Shown here: one piece after another, positions 1 through 6,008 of the stretch | How positions within the stretch are numbered: position 1 is the first letter of the stretch | Layout of the letters: each line of letters opens with the position of its first letter | Source of the DNA: JBMNNS01 sp050942625 | GTDB lineage: Bacteria; Bacillota; Dethiobacteria; DTU022; UBA8154 | Assembly: GCA_050942625.1 (NCBI GenBank) | Contig: JBMNNS010000042.1 | Span: 1-14,096, forward strand | Direction: 5' to 3' | Length of the DNA: 14,096 nt | Notes under the pieces: generated by a model | What the model was told of the DNA's origin: nothing | The model's database searches: none | Seen by the model: the letters and a program-made list of their open reading frames with translations, nothing else | Made by a program: the position numbers and the translations under genes

Positions 1-181
1 TGCCTTTTTTCAATGGATTTAAGGTTAGCAGGCAGGATCTTGTATAAATATCTTGAATAATACAATATATCCTGAATCTATCCTGGTGGAATGTAGAACG
101 GTAAAATGGTAGTTTACCTGAAATTTTCCTCAGGGGACCGGTCCGGGGCCGGAAAAAGCAGAACGGAAGGACGGTAGTAAA
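1..181. other. Leader region upstream of the symporter gene
   Basis: No gene is visible here. A perfect 10-bp palindrome GGACCGGTCC lies at 135-144. It sits inside a larger imperfect hairpin bounded by TTTTCC (124-129) and GGAAAA (151-156), in the probable 5' untranslated region of the symporter. Its role is unknown. I could not fix a convincing promoter: candidate boxes around 40-68 have poor spacing. Confidence 0.3.
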
Positions 182-1711
182 ATGAAATGGGTTATTGTTG
201 CAGTTTATGTTCTGGCTATTGTAATGATCAGTGTTTTCAGTATGCGAAAAACCAATAGTTTGAATGACTTTTTTCTGGGGAATCGTTCCATAGGCCCCTG
301 GGTATCGGCTTTTACTTATGGCACAACATATTTTAGTGCTGTAATCTTCATCGGTTATGCCGGCAAGCTGGGCTGGGGCTTTGGGATCGGTGTCCTCTGG
401 ATAGTGGTTGGTAATGCCTTGATTGGGACTTATTTAGCATGGAGGGTGCTGGCAAACCCCACAAGGGAGATGACCGTTCGACTGGAGGCCCTTACCATGC
501 CTGATTTCCTGGCCAAACGCTATAACAGTCCCGGTTTAAGGATTTTAGCTGCACTGATTATTTTTATATTTTTAGCACCCTACTCGGCCTCTGTTTACAT
601 GGGTCTTAGTTATTTATTCGAGGAGATTTTCAATATTCCTTTTGTCTTTGCCTTAGCCCTGATTGCCCTTCTTACCGGTTTTTACCTGGTAATGGGCGGA
701 TATTTTGCCGTGACTATGATCGACTTTTTGCAGGGTCTGGTAATGTTGGGTGGGGTCGCCATGTTATTATTTTACGTAATCTCCAGTCCCCAGGTTGGTG
801 GAATTACTGCGGGGCTTGCTAAGCTGGCGGCTTATGATCCCAAGCTGGTACAGCCCTTTCACCCCCCTAACCCCTTAAGCTTGATCTCCCTGGTAATTTT
901 GACGAGCCTTGGCACCTGGGGGCTGCCGCAGATGGTACAAAAATTTTATGCCATCAAAGATGAAAATTCTATCAAGCCTGCCCGGATTGTTTCCACTATA
1001 TTTGCTTTGGTTATCGCTTTTGGTGCTTATTTTACCGGAAGCCTGGGGAGGTTGTTTTTTGACAACCGGATGCCCCTGGGGAATCCCGACTTAGTGGTTC
1101 CTATAATAATTGGGAAGGCCATGCCCGAAGTTGCCTCCGTATTAATACTTCTTCTAGTGTTGGCTGCTTCTATGTCTACCCTGGCATCCTTGGTATTGGT
1201 CTCCAGCTCGGCTATCGCCATTGATCTGGTGCAGACGAACTTCCCTGGGCTGGGCAAGAAGAAAATATTATTTTTAATGAGGATCCTTTCGCTGTTGTTT
1301 ATAGGCGTTTCCGTTTGTATTGCTTTGAAACCTACTATTATTGTGAGCCTCATGGCTCTTTCCTGGGGTACGGTAGCCGGATCCTTTTTAGCTGTTTATC
1401 TTTATGGCCTTTACTGGAAGGGAACAACCCGGGCCGGTGCCTGGGCGGGAATGTTGTCCGGCCTGGCCATCTCCATAGGTTTTACCATATACTACAGGTT
1501 TGATGCCGGGTTAATTCCTACGATTGGTGCTGCAGCTATGGTGGTGCCGCTGCTGGTAGTTCCCCTGGTCAGTGCCTTCTCACCAGGATTTTCCAGTGCC
1601 CATTTAATTAAAGCCTTTGGTACTGCTTCTATGTCAAAAAAAGACCATATTAAGAAAAGATTAGCCCCTGATCATCTGGGGAAGATCCAGGATAAAAAAG
1701 AAGAAGTTTAA
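182..1711 (+). CDS. Sodium:solute symporter family protein (SSS, PF00474-type)
   Basis: A 509-residue integral membrane protein expected to import a small solute by cotransport with Na+. The sequence is a series of about 13 hydrophobic segments, starting with a helix at residues 1-20, followed by the FFLGNRSIGPWVSAFTYGTT region (about 31-50) and FSAVIFIGYAG, which are typical of the first conserved block of the SSS family. Length is normal for the family. The C-terminal tail after the last helix (about 470-509) is rich in Lys and Asp and is probably cytoplasmic. The ATG at 182 is preceded by GGAAGG at 165-170, a somewhat long spacing. The substrate cannot be read from sequence; pantothenate, proline and carboxylate carriers all belong to this family. 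The gene stands alone; its stop overlaps that of the convergent gene. Confidence 0.9.
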   Translation: MKWVIVAVYVLAIVMISVFSMRKTNSLNDFFLGNRSIGPWVSAFTYGTTYFSAVIFIGYAGKLGWGFGIGVLWIVVGNALIGTYLAWRVLANPTREMTVRLEALTMPDFLAKRYNSPGLRILAALIIFIFLAPYSASVYMGLSYLFEEIFNIPFVFALALIALLTGFYLVMGGYFAVTMIDFLQGLVMLGGVAMLLFYVISSPQVGGITAGLAKLAAYDPKLVQPFHPPNPLSLISLVILTSLGTWGLPQMVQKFYAIKDENSIKPARIVSTIFALVIAFGAYFTGSLGRLFFDNRMPLGNPDLVVPIIIGKAMPEVASVLILLLVLAASMSTLASLVLVSSSAIAIDLVQTNFPGLGKKKILFLMRILSLLFIGVSVCIALKPTIIVSLMALSWGTVAGSFLAVYLYGLYWKGTTRAGAWAGMLSGLAISIGFTIYYRFDAGLIPTIGAAAMVVPLLVVPLVSAFSPGFSSAHLIKAFGTASMSKKDHIKKRLAPDHLGKIQDKKEEV

Positions 1712-2193
1712 TACCCCATTTCCTTCAGAATTCGTGATAAGGTGAACAGGCGTTCCCCGATAAGCTCGCTATCGTTACTTAGAGTCTGGCTGAAGAGTTG
1801 GATATCTTCATCAATCTTTTCATTGTCCGTACAGATAGCCACGGTCATGGCATCCCCCTGCAGGCCAACCCGATCGATGATAGGGTTGGCCGTATTATAT
1901 AATTTCTCATAGCGGTAGGCCTCCCGGAAATGAAGGACTGTTCTGCAGACTAGAATGGCTAAGTCCAGGACACGGTGTAGTGGTAGCTCCTCTGACTGTC
2001 TGGACCATTTTTGCCCCGTATGCCTCCAAACCTTCGCTGAAAGATCTACCTTCCCCCTGTCATTCCACTGGGCCAATCCCAGGGAAATTCCCTTGGCATC
2101 TGAATTGTAAGCATACCTGCCGTCCACATTTTCATAGTTTTCCGATACTATAACGGGCTTATGTTTTAATGTCGTCGGTATTTTCACTGCCAT
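1708..2193 (-). CDS. Conserved protein of unknown function (probably DUF6530 family)
   Basis: A 161-residue soluble protein with no signal peptide or membrane helix. I recognise it as a conserved, uncharacterised bacterial family, most likely DUF6530, from the N-terminal PTTLKHKPVIVSENYE block, the WNDRGKVDLSAKVWRHTG segment and the C-terminal GERLFTLSRILKEMGY. No catalytic motif can be named. The start is uncertain: ATG at 2193 has GGGG only four bases upstream, whereas the GTG at 2187, two codons later, has better spacing. The gene has a strong sigma-A promoter overlapped by an inverted repeat, so it is probably regulated by a repressor. Its stop codon (2708-type overlap at 1708-1710) shares bases with the symporter stop. 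Confidence 0.75.
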   Translation of the reverse strand: MAVKIPTTLKHKPVIVSENYENVDGRYAYNSDAKGISLGLAQWNDRGKVDLSAKVWRHTGQKWSRQSEELPLHRVLDLAILVCRTVLHFREAYRYEKLYNTANPIIDRVGLQGDAMTVAICTDNEKIDEDIQLFSQTLSNDSELIGERLFTLSRILKEMGY

Positions 2194-2203
2194 ATTTCCC
2201 CAT

Positions 2204-2254
2204 TATAATTTACTGGCCTACTAATTTACTAATTCAGTAGGCAAGTAAATTATA
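2204..2254. promoter_or_regulatory. Inverted-repeat operator overlapping the -10 box
   Basis: Arms TATAATTTACTGGCCTACT (2204-2222) and AGTAGGCAAGTAAATTATA (2236-2254) are inverted copies matching at 18 of 19 positions, separated by 13 bases that contain a further TTTACT. The right arm contains the -10 hexamer and the repeat runs to about +38. RNA would start within the right arm, so the full hairpin cannot form in the transcript. A DNA operator is therefore more likely than an RNA element. The regulator is not identifiable. Confidence 0.7.
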
Positions 2255-2277
2255 CCGGGACTGGCCCATTTTGTCAA
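2249..2277 (-). promoter_or_regulatory. Consensus sigma-A promoter of the 1708-2193 gene
   Basis: On the minus strand the -35 box TTGACA (2277-2272) and the -10 box TATAAT (2254-2249) are both exact consensus and are separated by exactly 17 bases. Transcription would start near 2242, giving a leader of about 50 bases before the start codon. Such a perfect core promoter would be strong unless it is repressed. Confidence 0.85.
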
Positions 2278-2327
2278 TATTTTGAATGAAATTATTGAAA
2301 TTTATAATTAACGTAAGTTTCTTTATA

Positions 2328-2352
2328 GAAATATTCTATTAGGCAATATTTC
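2328..2352. promoter_or_regulatory. Short inverted repeat upstream of yedF
   Basis: GAAATATT (2328-2335) and AATATTTC (2345-2352) form a perfect 8-bp inverted repeat with a 9-base spacer. It lies about 115 bases before yedF and just upstream of an extended -10-like TGGTATGCT (2360-2368). It could be an operator, but the DNA is AT-rich and chance is possible. Confidence 0.3.
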
Positions 2353-2467
2353 AAACTTCTGGTATGCTCAAAATTGGACAATGAAATAATGAAAGGATAT
2401 GTTATGGATTAATACGCACGGACAAATACTATTGTTTAGAAAATGAAATCAAAGGGGGCATTTGCAG

Positions 2468-3118
2468 TTGAAGCAAAAAGAAATCGATAACAGGGGGTTA
2501 TCCTGTCCCCAGCCGGTGATTAATACAAAAAAAGCCCTGGAGGAACTGTTTCAAGAAGGTCATGAAGAATTTACACTTACAGTTATTGTTGACAACGAAG
2601 CTGCACGGGAAAACGTCAGCCGCCTTGCCAGGACAGCTGGGTGTCGGGTAACTGCAGAAGAAAAGGGCGACGGCATTTATGTAATCATTCAGGAGCAGGA
2701 GCACGGGCAAAAGGACGACCAAAAGGAGATTAGCCAACCGGAGGTGACAGAATTCTGCCACTGTGCAGGTGAGCCGGCAGAAGGGGGAACGGTTTTCCTC
2801 ATTACTTCCTCAACCCTTGGCCAGGGCAGCGAGGAACTGGGGAAATTATTGATGCGCAGTTTTATTTATTCCCTTAAAGAAACAAGTTTTCTTCCTTCCA
2901 AAATGCTTTTTCTAAACAGCGGTGTGTTTTTAACCACAGAAGGAAGCCCCGTCCTGGATGAGCTTAACCAGCTGGTGGAAATGGGTGTCGAGGTTTTTTC
3001 CTGCGGTACCTGCCTGGACTATTACCAGCTGAAGGACAAATTGAAAGTAGGTAATGTGACCAACATGTACGATACTGTAGAGAACGTACGCTCTGCCGCT
3101 AAATGCATTACGCTTTAA
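2468..3118 (+). CDS. yedF: Sulfurtransferase-like selenium metabolism protein YedF
   Basis: A 216-residue soluble protein. Residues 1-70 form a TusA/SirA-like domain with the DNRGLSCPQPVINTKKAL motif, in which the Cys of CPQP (residue 13) is the presumed sulfur- or selenium-carrying residue. Residues from about 95 to the end form a DsrE-like domain with the SCGTCLDYYQLKD and VGNVTNMYD motifs typical of YedF. In many genomes YedF occurs with selenium-trafficking genes; its exact reaction is unproven. I chose the TTG at 2468 because GGGGG (2454-2458) is nine bases upstream. The in-frame TTG at 2462 would leave only three. The gene ends just before an intrinsic terminator and seems monocistronic. 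No selA, selB, selC or selD gene is present in the window. Confidence 0.88.
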   Translation: MKQKEIDNRGLSCPQPVINTKKALEELFQEGHEEFTLTVIVDNEAARENVSRLARTAGCRVTAEEKGDGIYVIIQEQEHGQKDDQKEISQPEVTEFCHCAGEPAEGGTVFLITSSTLGQGSEELGKLLMRSFIYSLKETSFLPSKMLFLNSGVFLTTEGSPVLDELNQLVEMGVEVFSCGTCLDYYQLKDKLKVGNVTNMYDTVENVRSAAKCITL

Positions 3119-3128
3119 TTTGTACCCA

Positions 3129-3156
3129 GGCGGCAATCCCGCCAACTTTTTTTTTT
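3129..3156 (+). terminator. Intrinsic terminator of yedF
   Basis: Stem GGCGG (3129-3133) / CCGCC (3139-3143) with a five-base loop, followed after AAC by a run of ten T (3147-3156). It begins 11 bases after the yedF stop codon. Confidence 0.8.
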
Positions 3157-3325
3157 GTATTTTTTAATTTTGGAAGGGAATGGGGTAAATATATAGAATA
3201 TTATTTAAATGAAAATGAATGCAATAATTATCCAGGGAATATAACTGTAAACGGTATAATAAAATGGAAGAATTTCGGCCAAAAAGAGTGCAACTTAAAT
3301 ATTTAACGACAAGGGAGAAGATTAC

Positions 3326-4045
3326 ATGCCTATCGGAGCTATAACCAATTCTTTAGCGGTGCTTTTTGGAGGTTTAATTGGAGCATTATTAGGAAATAAA
3401 GTTCCAGACCGGCTACGTTTAGCTTTACCTTTAACCCTTGGGGTAGCATCAATGGCTATGGGTATTGATTATATAGTAGAATTGAATTCGCTGGCAGCAG
3501 TTATTTTATCCATAATCCTTGGAAGTGCTCTCGGCGAATTAATTATGCTTGAAAAGGGGATTGAGTGGTGCGCTGTTCAGGTACACGGAAAAATTGACAG
3601 GTTATTTGCTAATAAGGGAATGATTGTAAATAATGAAGGATTTATGGAAAAATTTGTTGCTATATTAATTTTGTTTACTGCAAGTGGTACAGGGATATTT
3701 GGTGCATTGATAGAAGGAATGACAGCTGATCATTCAGTTTTACTCGTAAAATCAATTCTCGACTTTGTCACTGCAGGAATTTTTGCAACAGCTCTTGGAT
3801 ATATAGTAATGACCATTGCTGTTCCCCAATTTATGATATTTATTAGTTTATTTTTAAGTGGATCATTTATCTTGCCAATGACCACACCTTTTATGATTGC
3901 TGATTTTATGGCAGTTGGAGGTATTATTATGTTGGCAACAGGATTTCGTATATGTGGCTTAAAAGCATTTCCAATCGCTAATATGTTACCTGCGTTGATT
4001 CTTGTCATGCCGATATCGTATCTTTGGACAACTTTTATTCTTTAG
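3326..4045 (+). CDS. DUF554 family membrane protein (YdfK/YqgA-like)
   Basis: A 239-residue protein with about seven hydrophobic segments. It begins MPIGAITNSLAVLFGGLIGALLG and includes LGVASMAMGIDYI and IILGSALGELIMLEKGIE, the recognisable pattern of the DUF554 family of predicted inner-membrane transport-like proteins. No substrate is established. The ATG is preceded by AAGGGAGA (3311-3318). An isolated TATAAT at 3255-3260 could be its -10 box, without a clear -35. The gene and its leader are visibly richer in A and T (many ATT, ATA and TTA codons) than neighbouring genes, and its 3' end joins a truncated PIN gene directly. Both hint that this block was acquired or rearranged. Confidence 0.85.
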   Translation: MPIGAITNSLAVLFGGLIGALLGNKVPDRLRLALPLTLGVASMAMGIDYIVELNSLAAVILSIILGSALGELIMLEKGIEWCAVQVHGKIDRLFANKGMIVNNEGFMEKFVAILILFTASGTGIFGALIEGMTADHSVLLVKSILDFVTAGIFATALGYIVMTIAVPQFMIFISLFLSGSFILPMTTPFMIADFMAVGGIIMLATGFRICGLKAFPIANMLPALILVMPISYLWTTFIL

Positions 4046-4125
4046 TTAAATGAGAAATAATATGAGGCTCCGGTATTGCTTAAGGATGCGGAAATCAGGA
4101 TATTGGTGTCGAACAATACCTTCAT
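4042..4125 (-). pseudogene. Truncated 5' end of a PIN-domain (VapC-like) toxin gene
   Basis: The minus-strand frame from the ATG at 4125 reads MKVLFDTNILISASLSNTGA and continues to a stop at 4042-4044, 27 residues in all. The MKVLFDTNILISA start with Asp6 and Asn8 is the first beta strand and first catalytic acid of PIN-domain ribonucleases, normally about 130-145 residues long. Everything after the first strand and helix start is missing: the frame closes where it meets the 3' end of the DUF554 gene. No antitoxin gene is visible beside it. It lies 12 bases after the lipoprotein stop on the same strand. It cannot encode an active nuclease. Confidence 0.6.
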
Positions 4126-4137
4126 AGCCTTTCGAAA

Positions 4138-5214
4138 CTATTTTTTTAAGGTAAGAGGAATATTGACAACAAACATCTTCGAACCATCTTTTGCACTCTC
4201 ACTATACAATTGTAAAACCAATCGGTCAGCATTGAAATCTGCGGGAACCGGTATTTCTTCCTCAAAATAGCCCCAGTCTCCCATCGCTGCCATCGTATAA
4301 CCACTGTTGAGCACATTATTATCCTCTGTCAGTAGCTCATAACTGACGGTTCCTTCAAATACACAGGCAAGACCCGCCAGGGGGATGACTCCATTGATTT
4401 CCCCGTCTGGTTTGGGACTGAATATTTTAATCCAATCCGAGGAAGCTACAATCGGACGGTCAATGCTTTCCAGACCCAATACCTGCATAAAATATCTCTC
4501 CGGGTCATCTATATCCTTAAAGGATAAGGGCAGTTCCTTCTCTTCCACGATAATCAGATCCAGGGGGCTGGTGAGAACCGTATCTACTGCTTCTCCTTCC
4601 TTCGGCGCAGTTGATTTGACCTTAATGAGCAGTGTGTCTGGCTGCTTTTCGACTTCTTTTACTTCTACTCCATAACCGCCTGAAGGTTTCCATCCTTCTG
4701 TTATCAGCACATATCGATTACCGTTGTATATTTTTTCCTGTACACAAGGAATCTCCCGGGAGTAGCTGAGCCAGTTGGCAATCTCATTAGGCAAACTATC
4801 AGGATCCGGCCTGTAAAAACCATTTTCAAATGTAATTTCCTTCGCAAAATTGTCGTTGTCAGAGACGGCTTCCAACACTACGACTTTATGGCATCCATTA
4901 ATCTGCGCGGGATAACTTTCGGCGATCAGGCCGTTATAATAGACTTGGATTTGATCCCCGGTTTTAATGTCATCGATTACAATTTCTGCGCCTTGAGAAT
5001 TAAACAGAACTGCATCGCTGACATCGACCTTGATCCGGTTAGCAGATTTTAACTCGGAGGATCCTTCTTCAGGTTCTACTAACAAGTGGGTCCGGTTATT
5101 ATCGAGAACGATTGCCATAAAGGATACCTCATCGCTTTTTCCTGAATCGCCGCATCCTGTTAGTGCCAAAAAGGCTAATATCACACACAGAAGCAAAATA
5201 TATTTTTTTCTCAT
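4138..5214 (-). CDS. Lipoprotein with YobA/DUF3221-like, PrcB-like and Gmad2 domains
   Basis: A 358-residue predicted lipoprotein. MRKKYILLLCVILAFLALTGC is a lipoprotein signal peptide with lipobox L18-T19-G20-C21, so Cys21 would be acylated and the protein held on the outer face of the membrane. Three segments follow. Residues 29-120 resemble the OB-like DUF3221/YobA fold. Residues 141-225 (LITEGWKPSGGYGVEV) resemble the PrcB C-terminal domain. Residues 260-358 (IKIFSPKPDGEINGVIPLAG onward, with GDWGYFEEEI) resemble the immunoglobulin-like Gmad2 domain found in sporulation and germination proteins. I chose the ATG at 5214 because it begins the signal peptide and has GGGGGG six bases upstream; an upstream in-frame start at 5313 adds 33 residues that do not look like a signal. 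The function is unknown, probably protein-protein interaction at the cell surface. Confidence 0.78.
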   Translation of the reverse strand: MRKKYILLLCVILAFLALTGCGDSGKSDEVSFMAIVLDNNRTHLLVEPEEGSSELKSANRIKVDVSDAVLFNSQGAEIVIDDIKTGDQIQVYYNGLIAESYPAQINGCHKVVVLEAVSDNDNFAKEITFENGFYRPDPDSLPNEIANWLSYSREIPCVQEKIYNGNRYVLITEGWKPSGGYGVEVKEVEKQPDTLLIKVKSTAPKEGEAVDTVLTSPLDLIIVEEKELPLSFKDIDDPERYFMQVLGLESIDRPIVASSDWIKIFSPKPDGEINGVIPLAGLACVFEGTVSYELLTEDNNVLNSGYTMAAMGDWGYFEEEIPVPADFNADRLVLQLYSESAKDGSKMFVVNIPLTLKK

Positions 5215-5325
5215 GATAATCCCCCCATCTATTATTTTGACAATAATAATCTCCGGTCCGTTTTTCCCCCTCTTTATATAATATAGACGGAGGGAGATGC
5301 TGTTTAGTTCCACGGGAAAACACGA

Positions 5326-5433
5326 TTATTTTTGTTTTAGCTTATTGCTATAGTCTAGATAACAAAATTCCTGATTTTCTTTCTGGGTGGGGCTGAAACC
5401 TATAGGGATTATCGCTACTGATTTAACATCTTC
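5326..5433 (-). other. Unidentified open frame, possible gene remnant
   Basis: In the 244-base gap between the lipoprotein start and the ferritin-like gene, a minus-strand frame without an ATG is open from 5433 to a TAA at 5326-5328 and reads EDVKSVAIIPIGFSP, then a polar tail ending in KLKQK. The VAIIPIGF segment looks like real protein and faintly recalls the C-terminus of nitroreductases, but it is too short to assign. It may be chance. Confidence 0.2.
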
Positions 5434-5458
5434 TTATATATTAGCCTTCCAATTCTAT

Positions 5459-5902
5459 TCATTGCATTAAGCTATTCAGCTTATCTATTGAACTCCTATC
5501 TTTGTGTAATATCTCGCCAGCTATGTCTCTAGATTTATTATCAAGATTGCCCCTTAAAACTTTTTCTGCCATATTTACTCCCCGGGTTTCACCTTCTACC
5601 GCTTTTGTAATAATTTCAGCAGTATCAGTCTTTAAACCAAATTCCATATTGACTTTTATATCAGCCATCATTCCCTTCATCCCAAGGTTCTCTTGTGGTC
5701 GTCCACCTATATTTTGGATATAGTTCGCTAACGTATCAATATTCTCCCTGTGTTGCTTTTGAATTTCTTGAAAAGTTTTTTTCACATTATCATCTTCTAC
5801 CTTGGAAATAAAAATATTAAAACTTTCCACTGCCATATATTCTCCCTGTAAAAGCTTATTAAGAGATTTTATTGTTTCTTTATTATCTGCATTATCTACC
5901 AT
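5459..5902 (-). CDS. Ferritin-like four-helix-bundle protein (DUF2383/PA2169-type)
   Basis: A 147-residue, almost wholly helical, soluble protein. Acidic and histidine residues occur at ferritin-like positions: Glu21 and Glu26 in LLQGEYMAVESF, Gln50-His51 with Glu53 in QKQHRENIDTLANYI, Glu103 and Glu105 in KAVEGETRG, and Glu130 with His133 in EILHKDRSSIDKL. This pattern fits the DUF2383 / PA2169-type four-helix-bundle family within the ferritin-like superfamily. A bound metal is plausible but not proven. The ATG at 5902 has AAAGAGGT seven bases upstream. It lies between the lipoprotein and beta-propeller genes on the same strand with a gap of about 100 bases on its upstream side, so it may have its own promoter. 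Confidence 0.75.
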   Translation of the reverse strand: MVDNADNKETIKSLNKLLQGEYMAVESFNIFISKVEDDNVKKTFQEIQKQHRENIDTLANYIQNIGGRPQENLGMKGMMADIKVNMEFGLKTDTAEIITKAVEGETRGVNMAEKVLRGNLDNKSRDIAGEILHKDRSSIDKLNSLMQ

Positions 5903-5963
5903 ATTTTTTACCTCTTTTGTAATGGAGTATTTTTTTATAGCATATTAATTATCCCACCTATTC

Positions 5964-6008
5964 AAAAAAAAATACAAAGATGGTTTTCAATGTCACCTTT
6001 CATTCTTT
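5964..6008 (-). terminator. Weak intrinsic terminator of the beta-propeller gene
   Basis: On the minus strand, AAAGA at the stop codon (6008-6004) and TCTTT (5980-5976) could pair, with a short inner GGT/ACC, and are followed by a T-rich run (5972-5964). The stem is AT-rich and interrupted, so this is tentative. Confidence 0.3.

Noticed and set aside
40..68. Promoter for the symporter from TTGTAT and TACAAT
   Set aside because: The spacing is only 15 bases and several alternative pairings are as good, so no promoter can be supported.
3103..3306. Open frame of 67 codons between yedF and the DUF554 gene
   Set aside because: It starts inside yedF, runs through the yedF terminator and its T run, and has an Asn/Lys/Ile-rich composition as expected for AT-rich non-coding DNA.
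4065..4130. Inverted repeat GGTATTG / CAATACC with AGGCT / AGCCT as a possible bidirectional terminator
   Set aside because: It lies within the PIN-domain coding remnant, the loop is large and there is no T run on either side.
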